Of a stretch of 15,719 bases of DNA, positions 7,565-14,681 are shown one piece after another. The notes under the pieces are model-generated. The model saw nothing but the letters and a program-made list of their open reading frames with translations, was not told where the DNA came from and did not search any database. Every line of letters starts with the position of its first letter. Position 1 is the stretch's first letter. The position numbers were made by a program, and so were the translations under genes. Source of the DNA: Demequinaceae bacterium UBA4004 (lineage in GTDB: Bacteria; Actinomycetota; Actinomycetes; Actinomycetales; Demequinaceae); assembly GCA_002384765.1 (NCBI GenBank), contig DGBM01000237.1, forward strand, positions 1 through 15,719. The letters run 5' to 3'.

Positions 7565-8277
7565 TAGTAGAGGCCGTCTGGGACGGTTTCACATGACTCG
7601 TGAATCTGCATGTAGACGTCGTAGTCAGTGCCTGCAGCCAGTTGGACAGGGTTCCACGGATCGCCCCCAAGCTCTCGCTCAGCAAACACCTCGAACGCGG
7701 GCATTTCGCCCACTGTGAATCCGAGTGACGTGATACATGGGATCAGGTCTTCGGCGTAGAAGTCGTAGATGAGTTCCATCTGCTCGTCCGAGTAGGGCGC
7801 GTAGTAAGTGGGGTTGATCGCGTAGCGGACTGCGCACTCATAGTCCGCAAGCAGGTATGCGTCGAAGCTCTCCTCCTCGAGTTGGCCAGAGGACACTCCA
7901 CCGTCGATCATGAGAGTCACAGCCGGAAAACCGGCGTCGTGCATGCATGCCACGTAACTGTCCGCGAAGTCGAGCGGCGTCGATGCCCTCAAGAACTCAA
8001 CCTCTGGCCGCGCCAAGCCTGGCGACTTCTGTAAGGCGAGCGCCCATTCGTCTTCGGCGACCTCGAAGACCCACGTCGGCACAGCGCCTGACGAACTGGT
8101 CACTGTCGTGCCCGGCACACCCGCGCCAACGGTCGGCACCAACGTTGCTTCGGACGCCTGCGCATCTCGCGGCAGGGACCCATTGCTGCTAGCCCAACTA
8201 CAACCGGTTACTAGCGAGATCAGGACGATCACGACGCCGCACGCCCGCAATGTCGCATTACAACTGATCACACGCAC
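7564..8277 (-). CDS. Exporter-linked lipoprotein with four cysteines
   Basis: First gene of the exporter operon; family not recognised. The chosen GTG start (8275-8277) gives 237 residues with a hydrophobic stretch and lipobox LVTGC, so the mature protein is probably a lipid-anchored surface protein. A Ser/Thr/Ala linker leads to a folded part with four cysteines in the segments YVACMHDAGF, DYECAVRY, LIPCITSLGF and HESCETV. Even spacing suggests two disulfides. The frame stays open to a GTG at 8316, but that start adds a Cys-rich N-terminus unlike a signal peptide, lacks a ribosome-binding site and overlaps a promoter-like -10. Its stop touches the adaptor start, so it is likely a functional partner such as a substrate-binding, chaperone or immunity protein; which one is unknown. 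Confidence 0.7.
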   Translation of the reverse strand: MRVISCNATLRACGVVIVLISLVTGCSWASSNGSLPRDAQASEATLVPTVGAGVPGTTVTSSSGAVPTWVFEVAEDEWALALQKSPGLARPEVEFLRASTPLDFADSYVACMHDAGFPAVTLMIDGGVSSGQLEEESFDAYLLADYECAVRYAINPTYYAPYSDEQMELIYDFYAEDLIPCITSLGFTVGEMPAFEVFAERELGGDPWNPVQLAAGTDYDVYMQIHESCETVPDGLY

Positions 8278-8309
8278 ATTCGTACCACAGGCCTGACAGG
8301 TGCATTCAC

Positions 8310-8337
8310 TATTCACGCAACGCTAACCAAAAGTCAA
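8310..8337 (-). promoter_or_regulatory. Candidate promoter of the exporter operon
   Basis: On the minus strand, TTGACT (8332-8337) is five of six bases of the -35 consensus. It is followed after 16 bp by TGAATA (8310-8315) as a weaker -10. Transcription would start near 8303, just upstream of the chosen lipoprotein start. It lies in the 168-bp region shared with the divergent secreted-protein gene, for which no clear promoter could be picked. Confidence 0.4.
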
Positions 8338-8445
8338 TGAATGCTGAAGGCTGACTGCGCTAGCGTCGGATTGCTGGCTCGGCGACCGAAGCACACGACG
8401 GTCTCTCAGTCTGCGGCAGGTTCCAAAGTCAGGAGAGGATTAAAC

Positions 8446-8775
8446 ATGCGTTCACTACCTTTCGCCCAATCCAAGTTCGCTCGCTTCGCAGCAACCGCAG
8501 CCATCGCGGGGATTGCTGTTGTCGGCTCCAGTGTTACAGCTTCGGCCGTCGATGTACCGTTCGGCGCCAAGAACTGCTACAACTACTACGTGATGCTGTG
8601 GGCGACATCCAGCGGCACGACCGAGCATTTCCACGTTTCAAGCGGCGGCGGCGCAGTGCTTTACGACTGGACCACCTCGGGATACCATTTGAGTTCCGCA
8701 TACAAGAGCACCTCGGCGCAGATGATCTCGGCGACCGGATCCCTCCAGTCGCCGGGCAACGGTTGCGACTACTAA
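8446..8775 (+). CDS. Small secreted protein with terminal cysteine pair
   Basis: A 109-residue protein with a clear Sec signal peptide: basic start (MRSLPFAQSKFAR), hydrophobic core about 14-30, and cleavage predicted after TASA at residue 34. The mature part of about 75 residues is rich in Ser, Gly, Thr and Tyr. It has a His-containing segment TEHFHVSSGGG and exactly two cysteines, Cys44 near its start and Cys107 in the ending GNGCDY, which could close one large disulfide loop. The ATG at 8446 was chosen over an earlier in-frame start because AGGAGAGG (8431-8438) lies 7 nt upstream and the signal peptide begins there. It is divergent from the lipoprotein-adaptor-ABC operon. Size and context resemble actinobacterial bacteriocin-like exported peptides, but no named family is recognised. 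Confidence 0.75.
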   Translation: MRSLPFAQSKFARFAATAAIAGIAVVGSSVTASAVDVPFGAKNCYNYYVMLWATSSGTTEHFHVSSGGGAVLYDWTTSGYHLSSAYKSTSAQMISATGSLQSPGNGCDY

Positions 8776-8871
8776 CTGCATAGTTCCCCAGGACGTTGTG
8801 ATTGTTTGAGTTAGCGAAGACCTCCGGCACGATGTGGGTTACCACACTCACTGTCGCAACCGGATGTCTTC

Positions 8872-9722
8872 GTGAGTCACGCTCATGCCCCGTTGACGCC
8901 CGAGGGGCGCCGTCGGCTCGCTGTTCTCGTTGTTCAGGACGGATGGTCACACCGTCCTGCGGGCGAGCGCTTCCAGTGCTCGCTGGCGACCGCGAAGAAA
9001 TGGGCTGATCGTTTCCGTGCGGGCTTGCCAACGTCAGACCTGTCGTCACGACCACATCGGTCGCCATCGCGGTGTCCAGCACGGTTAGAAAGAAGAATCG
9101 TGGCGCTGCGTGTCACCCGCCGGTGGGGTCCGCACCGCATCAGCTACCACCTGCACGTTCCCCGCTCCACTGTCGGACGGGTGCTCGATCGCCACCAGAT
9201 GCCACTTCTGCACCACCTCGACCAAGCTACCGGTCAGACGTGCCACGCCTGTTCGCTACGAGAGAGCCCGTCCCGGTGAACTCGTGCACGTGGACATCAA
9301 GAAACTCGGACGGATCCCCATGGTGGTGGACACCGCACCCTGGGTCGAGCCAAGGCAGTCAAGAACAACAACGGGCACGCCACCACAGGACGCGGCTACT
9401 CGTTTCTCCACCACGCCATCGATGACCACTCAAGGCTCGCCCATTCCGAGATCTTGAACGACGAGAAGAAGGAGACTGCCGCAGTTTTCTGGCGAAGGGC
9501 CACCCAGTTCTTCAACACTGCGGGCATCACCGTCACCGCCGTGATGACCGACAACGGCGCCTGTTACCGATCCCGCGACTTCCAGGACTCATTGGGTGAC
9601 GCCAACTACATTTGGACACGCCCCGACCGGCCCCAGACAAACGGCAAAGCCGAACGCTTCAACCGCACCCTCGCCACCGAATGGGCCTATGCGAACACCT
9701 ACCTCAGCGACGCAGCCCGCGC
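8872..9722 (+). pseudogene. Broken IS481-family transposase
   Basis: The sequence reads as an IS481-type DDE transposase: an N-terminal helix-turn-helix part (LTPEGRRRLAVLVVQDGW, ATAKKWADRFR, SSRPHRSPSR), then LVHVDIKKLGRIP and YSFLHHAIDDHSRLAHSEI, then MTDNGACYRS and RPDRPQTNGKAERFNRTL. The frame changes twice. Near 9230-9235 a stretch expected to encode LPV is missing, consistent with an 8-nt deletion between two CCGG copies. One base is missing at about 9319/9320, before the expected DGGG codons. The coding sequence stops at 9722, where the IS3-family element begins, and the usual C-terminal 50-60 residues are not found beyond it. The left end of the element, perhaps near 8800, could not be fixed. 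It cannot encode an active transposase. Confidence 0.85.
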
Positions 9723-9750
9723 GGAGCCAACCCCGCTTTTCCGGACACCT
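9723..9750 (+). repeat. Left terminal inverted repeat of the IS3-family element
   Basis: It begins GGAGCCAACCCCGCTTTTCC and continues GGACACCT. Compared with the reverse complement of the right end, 22 of 30 positions match when the alignment is extended to 9752, with the strongest blocks GGAGCC, CCCCG, TTT and GACAC. The exact terminal base is uncertain by one or two positions. Confidence 0.7.
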
Positions 9751-9783
9751 GACTTGGGATGATGTTCCCGAGAGGAGTTCGGA

Positions 9784-10065
9784 ATGCCACAAGCGAAATC
9801 GCCGGAGTGTCGGCGCCGAGCGTTGGATCTGGTCCGTCAGGGAGAGCCGGTCGCGCGGGTCGCCAGCGGTTTGGGGATCAGCGAGTCGTGTCTGCGCAGG
9901 TGGATGAAGCAGGACGACATCAACGCGGGACGCAAGGAAGGACTCACAACCGAGGAGCGGCGCGAGTTGGTCGAGTTGCGTCCTAAGAACCGGGTTCTCG
10001 AGATGGAACTTGAGATTGTCAAACGCGCCAGCGCCTACTCTGCTCGGGAGAACGTGCTCCCATAA
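9784..10065 (+). CDS. IS3-family transposase OrfA
   Basis: A 93-residue OrfA that binds the IS ends. The N-terminal helix-turn-helix is seen in CRRRALDLVRQGEPVARVASGLGISESCLRRWM (about 9-41). The C-terminal part (ELVELRPKNRVLEMELEIVKRASAYSA) is the leucine-zipper/coiled-coil region that normally pairs OrfA subunits and the OrfAB fusion. A proline in LRPKN falls in that zipper region, where the usual residue is basic, and may weaken it. The stop TAA overlaps the orfB ATG by one base (TAATG). The frame is intact. No strong ribosome-binding site beyond GAGAGGAG (9770-9777) is needed. Confidence 0.88.
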   Translation: MPQAKSPECRRRALDLVRQGEPVARVASGLGISESCLRRWMKQDDINAGRKEGLTTEERRELVELRPKNRVLEMELEIVKRASAYSARENVLP

Positions 10066-10956
10066 TGAGTTTCCGACTCGTCCTTGAGCTCAGCCGCGAC
10101 GGGATCCCCGTCGCGGTGACGTGCCGGAAACTGAAGGTGTCCCGTGCTGGCTACTACGAGTGGCTGGAACGGGCCCCGTCACCGCGCGAGATCGAGGACC
10201 GGGCGTTGACGGACCTGATCTGCCGGGTCCACCGTGATTCGCGCGGCAACTACGGAGCCAAACGGATCCATGACGAACTGTCGATCGAACACGGCGTGCT
10301 GTGTGGTCGTAAGCGTGTGGCACGCCTGCTGCGTCAAGCAGGACCGCGAGGCGTGGCTCATGTGCGCAAGAACCGCTCGTGGAAGCCAGCGCCAGCACCC
10401 CACAAGGACCTCGTGAGACGCCAGTTCCGGGCTGACGCGCCTGACCGAGTGTGGTTCACCGACATCACTCAGCACCGGGCTCGTGACGGGTGGGTGTATT
10501 GCTGCGCGGTCATCGATGCGTTCTCCCGCCGCTGCTTGGGCTGGTCGATTGGTGATCGGGCAACCGCCGAGCTCGTCACGGACGCCCTCCAGATGGCCCG
10601 CTGGCAACGCCGACCCAGGCCCGGCACCATCGCCCACGCCGATCTAGGAGCTCAATACACGTCCTGGATTTTTGGTCGCCGGCTGCGCCAGGCCGGCCTG
10701 CTGGGCTCCATGGGGAAGGGTCGCCTCCAGCGTGGACAACGCTCTCATCGAGTCGTTCTGGTCAACCATGCAACGCGAACTGCTCGACCGGCGCTCCTGG
10801 GTCACCCGCGTCGAGCTCGCCTCGGCGATCTTCGAATGGATCAAAGGGTTCTACAACCCCGTCCGGCGCCACACCGCCCTGACCGACCACCTCGGCCGCT
10901 CCCTCAGCCCCGCGACCTACGAAGACCTTCACGCACGTGCCGAAATTGCGGCATGA
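10065..10956 (+). pseudogene. IS3-family transposase OrfB (integrase core), frameshifted
   Basis: This is the DDE catalytic subunit with an rve domain. The first Asp is in VWFTDITQH (residue 133) and the second in AHADLGAQYTS (residue 193). The Glu occurs in DNALIESFWSTMQREL, which lies in the next frame. Family members read GLLGSMGRVASSVDNALIES, but here the run GGGGAAGGG (10712-10720) carries one extra base. The original frame therefore turns into unrelated sequence after SMG, and the proper C-terminus continues in another frame to the TGA at 10954-10956. Restoring one base would give a protein of about 296 residues, normal length. The start ATG overlaps the orfA stop in the -1 frame, as usual for IS3 elements. 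Confidence 0.87.
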
Positions 10957-10964
10957 TCAACACA

Positions 10965-10994
10965 CAACGTGTCTGGGAAACCGGGGGCGGCTCC
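10965..10994 (-). repeat. Right terminal inverted repeat of the IS3-family element
   Basis: Read on the minus strand it begins GGAGCCGCCCCCGGTTTCCC and continues AGACACGTTG, matching the left end at 22 of 30 positions. It starts 8 bp after the orfB stop, the expected place for the right end of an IS3 element. Confidence 0.7.
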
Positions 10995-11156
10995 GGGAGA
11001 ACTCCGTCTCAAGCACCGCCAGCGAGACGGCATCCACCGAAGCCCGGGAGAACTCTGCCCGGAACGACGCAGCCAGAGAGGACGCCGCATGACCCCGCCA
11101 CACAGGAGAACTCCGCCCGAAACGCGGCGTGACCCAGACGCACCGGGATACCTCTG
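10994..11156. repeat. Four degenerate dyad repeats next to the IS3 element
   Basis: The motif GGGAGAACTCCG occurs at 10994-11006, 11045-11057 (one change), 11103-11115 (one change) and, more degenerate, 11144-11156. Start-to-start spacing is 51, 58 and 41 bp. Its core GGAG-AA-CTCC is an inverted repeat. No convincing gene covers the 270 bp between the IS3 right end and the phosphodiesterase gene. The array may be leftover IS ends or a set of protein-binding sites; the unequal spacing and lack of conserved spacers speak against CRISPR. Confidence 0.5.
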
Positions 11157-11264
11157 CCCACAAGAGCACTCACCGAACCCGCGATGCGTCACGGTCCCGC
11201 CCCGCTCACGACCGCCTCAGTGGCCTCACCGCAGGCAGGCGACCCACGTAGGGGGCGACTGCAA

Positions 11265-11993
11265 CTATCGCCCCTCGACCTCGTCTCGCACCGCGATAGC
11301 CGCGGCCGGATCATCCGTGATGATCGCGTCGATGCCAGCGCGCGCCAGCGCGCGCCAGTCGGCCGGGTCGTTCACCGTCCAAGCCCGCACCGCAATGCCA
11401 GATTCCTTGAAGCCCTCGATCATCCCTGGGAGCCCGAGGGTGGCGTAGTGCGCGTGCACGGCATCCGCACCGATGTGACTCGCATAGACCCAGGGGTCCA
11501 CCAGCGCCTCCTCGTAGAGCGGGGCAATAGCGAGCGAACGCTCGCGCTCACGAAGCGCCACCAGCGTGACGTGATTGAAGGACGAGTAGACGAGGCGCTC
11601 CCCCATTCCAGACGCGCGGTGTGCCGCGATCAGCGCGTCCTCGATTCCCGGGTACAGCACAGGGCCGTTCTTCGCCTCAATGTTGCGTATCACGTCCGTG
11701 GGCGCGAGCAGGTCGAGCACCTCGTGCAACCGCGGGATGCGCAGGGCGCCAGACGCGTCGTCGCCCACGTCCACACCGTCCAACTCGCGCAGCGTCAGGT
11801 CCCGAATGAGCGCCGTCGAGCCGTCGGGCACGATGACAGTCGCGTCGTGCCTCACCACGAGGTGCCCGTCGGCCGTCAGGTGCACGTCCAGCTCGATGCC
11901 GTCCGCCCGGTCGGCGACCGCGAGAGCGAACGCCGCCATCGTGTTCTCAGGCGCCCGCAAACGCGAGCCACGGTGCGCCCAAATGGCCGTCAT
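11265..11993 (-). CDS. Glycerophosphodiester phosphodiesterase
   Basis: A 242-residue GDPD-family enzyme that hydrolyses glycerophosphodiesters to glycerol-3-phosphate and an alcohol. The metal and catalytic residues are present: HRG with His7, PENT at 15-18, GIELDVH with Glu34 and Asp36, VVRHD with His49, and NIEAKNG further on. The C-terminal AWTVND segment is also typical. No signal peptide is seen, so it should act in the cytoplasm. The ATG at 11991-11993 was chosen because GAGG lies 5 nt upstream; an upstream TTG overlapping proS is less likely. It follows proS after 10 bp with its ribosome-binding site next to the proS stop, so the two are probably co-transcribed. The in vivo substrate is not indicated. 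Confidence 0.92.
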   Translation of the reverse strand: MTAIWAHRGSRLRAPENTMAAFALAVADRADGIELDVHLTADGHLVVRHDATVIVPDGSTALIRDLTLRELDGVDVGDDASGALRIPRLHEVLDLLAPTDVIRNIEAKNGPVLYPGIEDALIAAHRASGMGERLVYSSFNHVTLVALRERERSLAIAPLYEEALVDPWVYASHIGADAVHAHYATLGLPGMIEGFKESGIAVRAWTVNDPADWRALARAGIDAIITDDPAAAIAVRDEVEGR

Positions 11994-12003
11994 GAGAACC
12001 TCA

Positions 12004-13806
12004 CTACCCGGCAAGCGCCTCGCGCACCGCCGTGGCCACCGCCGTCACGGCCTCGGCTACGGGGATCTCCGCCGATTCTCCCGTGACCCTGTTCTTAAAC
12101 TCGACGGTCCCGTTCTCGAGTCCGCGTCCGATGACCAGGATGTAGGGCGCACCGAGCAACTCTGAATCCTTGAACTTTACTCCAGGGGATACCTTGGGTC
12201 GGTCGTCGTACAGCACCTCAACGCCTGCCGCCTCAAGTCCCGACGCGACCTGCTCTGCCGCAGCGAACACCGCCTCGTCCTTGCCCGCCGCCATGACGTG
12301 CACGTGATACGGCGCAACCTGGATCGGCCAGGTGAGGCCCAGCTCGTCGTGATGATGCTCCGCAAGTAGCGCCACGGCACGGGTCACGCCGATGCCGTAG
12401 GAACCCATCGTGACCGTCACCTGCTTGCCGTGGACGTCGAGCACCTTGAGGTCGAGCGCCTCCGCATACTTGCGGCCCAACTGGAAGATGTGGCCGATCT
12501 CGACGCCGCGTGCGAGCTCGAGCGGTCCGGAACCGTCGGGCGCCTCATCGCCGGCGCGCACCTCGGCGCCCTCGATCGTGCCGTCGGCCGTAAAGTCGCG
12601 GCCCATCGTGAGCTCGAACACGTGCCGGCCGGGTGCGTCGGCGCCGGTCACCCAACGGGTGCCGTCGACAATGCGCGGATCCACGAGGTACGCAATGGCG
12701 GTGTCGCCCTCGTCGCCGCGCGACACACCCGTAGCGCGTGCCTGCGGCCCCAGGGCGCCCGGGCCGATGTAGCCCTTCACGAGCTCGGGGTGAGCCTTGA
12801 AGTCGTCCTCGTTGGCGGCCTCCACGGTGGCCGGCGCGAGGGCGGCCTCGAGGCGCGTCATGTCGGCCTCGCGGTCGCCAGGGATGCCGACCACGAGCAG
12901 CGACCGCTCTCCTGTGGGAGACGTCAGGGCGAGCACCACATTCTTGAGGGTGTCAGCCGCCGTCCACGGGCGGTCCGGGCGCGGGTGACGCGCGTTGGCC
13001 ACATCGACGAGCGTGGCGATGGTGGGCGTGTCGGGGGTGTCCTCGACGTGGGCCGCAGGGGCGTCTGCGAAGTCAATCGCTGGCGGGATCGGGGTCGTCA
13101 CCGCCTCGACGTTGGCCGCGTAGCCTCCCGCCGAGCGGACGTACGTGTCCTCCCCCACGTCGGTGGGCGACAGGAACTCCTCCGACGTGGATCCTCCCAT
13201 CGCCCCGGACTGGGCCTGCACGATGACGTACTCGATGCCCAGGCGTTCGAAGATCTTGATGTAGGCGTCTCGCTGGATCTGATACGACCGCTCGAGTCCC
13301 TCGTCGTCGACGTCGAAGCTGTATGAGTCCTTCATGATGAACTCGCGGCCACGCAGCAGGCCGGCACGGGGGCGGGCCTCGTCGCGGTACTTGTTCTGGA
13401 TTTGATAGATGGTGAGCGGCAGGTCCTTGTACGACGAGTACATGTCCTTGACCAGCAGCGTGAACATTTCCTCGTGCGTGGGGGCCAGCAGGTAGTCGGC
13501 GCCCTTGCGGTCCGCGAGCCGGAACAGGTTGGGGCCGTACTCGGTCCAGCGTCCCGTCACCTCATACGGCTCGCGCGGAAGCAGCGCCGGGAAGTGGACC
13601 TGTTGGCCGCCCGCCGCGTCCATCTCTTCGCGCACCACGGCCTCCACCTTGGCGAGCACCTTGAGCCCCAACGGGAGCCAGGTGTAGATGCCGGGCGCGG
13701 CGCGGCGGATGTAGCCGGCGCGGATGAGCAGCCGATGCGAGGCGACCTCGGCATCGGCCGGGTCTTCACGGAGCGTGCGGACAAAGAGTGTGGACATGCG
13801 AAGCAT
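12004..13806 (-). CDS. proS: Proline--tRNA ligase (bacterial type)
   Basis: A 600-residue class II aminoacyl-tRNA synthetase charging tRNA-Pro with proline. It starts [20 protein letters not shown], typical of actinobacterial ProRS. The motif 1 region ([23 protein letters not shown]) and motif 2 region ([19 protein letters not shown]) are clear. An inserted YbaK-like editing domain that clears Ala-tRNA-Pro occupies about 230-390, motif 3 is seen in [21 protein letters not shown], and the C-terminal anticodon-binding domain runs from about 500 to 600. Length is normal for the form with the editing insert. The ribosome-binding site before the ATG is weak. It is separated from the upstream carboxypeptidase gene by 65 bp containing a GC hairpin, so it may have its own promoter. 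Confidence 0.98.
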   Translation of the reverse strand: MLRMSTLFVRTLREDPADAEVASHRLLIRAGYIRRAAPGIYTWLPLGLKVLAKVEAVVREEMDAAGGQQVHFPALLPREPYEVTGRWTEYGPNLFRLADRKGADYLLAPTHEEMFTLLVKDMYSSYKDLPLTIYQIQNKYRDEARPRAGLLRGREFIMKDSYSFDVDDEGLERSYQIQRDAYIKIFERLGIEYVIVQAQSGAMGGSTSEEFLSPTDVGEDTYVRSAGGYAANVEAVTTPIPPAIDFADAPAAHVEDTPDTPTIATLVDVANARHPRPDRPWTAADTLKNVVLALTSPTGERSLLVVGIPGDREADMTRLEAALAPATVEAANEDDFKAHPELVKGYIGPGALGPQARATGVSRGDEGDTAIAYLVDPRIVDGTRWVTGADAPGRHVFELTMGRDFTADGTIEGAEVRAGDEAPDGSGPLELARGVEIGHIFQLGRKYAEALDLKVLDVHGKQVTVTMGSYGIGVTRAVALLAEHHHDELGLTWPIQVAPYHVHVMAAGKDEAVFAAAEQVASGLEAAGVEVLYDDRPKVSPGVKFKDSELLGAPYILVIGRGLENGTVEFKNRVTGESAEIPVAEAVTAVATAVREALAG

Positions 13807-13827
13807 GGGGCAAGCCTAGTTGCCGCG

Positions 13828-13843
13828 GCGCCGCCTGCGGCGC
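13828..13843 (-). terminator. GC-rich hairpin between carboxypeptidase gene and proS
   Basis: GCGCCGC and GCGGCGC form a near-perfect palindrome separated by CT, about 28 bp beyond the carboxypeptidase stop. There is no T tract, so it could be a weak or actinobacterial-style terminator or a structured part of the proS leader. Confidence 0.35.
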
Positions 13844-13871
13844 GCTCCGCCCGTCACGCGGCACAGCGGCT

Positions 13872-14660
13872 CTACTCGTAACTGGGAGACGCCTCAACGT
13901 GGAAGTACTCCTGAAGGGTGGCCACCCCCGTGGCGTGCATGTCCCGGGCCACGTCGTCGCCCACGTAGCGCACATGCCACGGTTCGTAGACGTAGCCGGT
14001 GACCGCCTCAGCACCCTCGGGATAGCTGATGATGAAGCCGTGCTCGTGTGCATGCTCGCGCACCCACGTACCAGCAGCGGACGCACCAAAACTCTGCTGT
14101 AGCTTGTTGGCCGACACATCATTGATGTCTGCGGTCAACCCGGTCTGATGCTCCGAGTACCCCGGTCGCGCCACGTGACGGTCGGCTGCGGCCGTGCCCG
14201 ATGCGCGGACATTGCTACCGTACACGCCTTGCTGGAAGCCGTAGGAGCGGTAGGCGGTAAGAATGCGAAACGGGACGCCCGCGGCCTTCGCGTTCTCATA
14301 CATCCGGGTCATGGCCGCAGCCGCCTCCGCACGCATCTGCTGCCCCGCGCCGCCCGGCACCCCGCTGACCTTCACAAGGTCGACGGGCACGTAGGAGACG
14401 GGATCGAGCGGTCGGTGTTTCGTCACGACCACGGTGAGCGAGGACGCGCTGGTGATGTTGTGGGGCACGATCGGGTCACGTGGCGCCGAAGGTACGGGCG
14501 CCGAGGGATCTGCGCTGACCGCCTCCACCAGCGGCTCCGGGGGCACGATCGCGCGACGCTCGGGCGGCTCCGGATCCGACGCGCACCCCGCCAGCGCTAG
14601 GAGCGCAAGTGTCGCCACGATCGCGCGCCACCGAACGAGTGTAGCGAGTACTGGTGGCAC
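13872..14660 (-). CDS. VanY-type (M15B) D-alanyl-D-alanine carboxypeptidase lipoprotein
   Basis: A 262-residue exported zinc peptidase that trims the terminal D-Ala from peptidoglycan stem peptides. The signal peptide ends in lipobox LAGC (Cys26), followed by a Pro-rich linker (28-66). The M15 fold shows AYRSYGFQQ with Arg138, SEHQTGLTADI supplying zinc ligands His171 and Asp178, and EPWHVRY supplying the catalytic Glu226 and zinc ligand His229. All catalytic residues are present. It starts at a GTG with AGG 8 nt upstream and begins 21 bp after the acetyltransferase gene, so it probably belongs to the same transcript. Nothing in the context suggests vancomycin resistance; a general cell-wall role is more likely. 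Confidence 0.93.
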   Translation of the reverse strand: MPPVLATLVRWRAIVATLALLALAGCASDPEPPERRAIVPPEPLVEAVSADPSAPVPSAPRDPIVPHNITSASSLTVVVTKHRPLDPVSYVPVDLVKVSGVPGGAGQQMRAEAAAAMTRMYENAKAAGVPFRILTAYRSYGFQQGVYGSNVRASGTAAADRHVARPGYSEHQTGLTADINDVSANKLQQSFGASAAGTWVREHAHEHGFIISYPEGAEAVTGYVYEPWHVRYVGDDVARDMHATGVATLQEYFHVEASPSYE

Positions 14661-14681
14661 ATGCTCAGCCTACGGCGACGC

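Larger units (their letters stand above)
9723..10994 (+). mobile_element. IS3-family insertion sequence, about 1.27 kb
   Basis: Two overlapping genes of IS3 type (orfA, orfB) are bounded by imperfect inverted repeats at 9723-9750 and 10965-10994. Length, gene order, the -1 frame relation of orfB to orfA and the DDE motifs fit the family. The left end lies exactly where the IS481 transposase reading ends, so this element probably inserted into it, with later loss of the right part of the IS481 copy. No target-site duplication could be recognised. Because orfB is frameshifted, the copy is probably no longer self-mobile. Confidence 0.8.

Noticed and set aside
8446..8775. Lactococcin 972-family bacteriocin
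   Set aside because: Size and context are suggestive, but the characteristic GGTW and SNYxH segments are not visible, so the family name is not assigned.
10065..10956. Programmed frameshifting within orfB
   Set aside because: IS3 elements shift between orfA and orfB, not inside the catalytic domain; the purine run here is better explained by a mutation or sequencing error.
10994..11156. CRISPR array
   Set aside because: Repeats are about 12 bp, diverged and unequally spaced, and no cas genes are nearby.
10957..11169. 70-codon minus-strand frame with repeated EFSR-like segments
   Set aside because: The apparent protein repeats are produced by the underlying DNA dyad repeats; there is no ribosome-binding site or recognisable domain.
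13872..14660. Vancomycin-resistance gene vanY
   Set aside because: VanY-type carboxypeptidases are common cell-wall enzymes; no vanRS, vanHAX or related genes are present.
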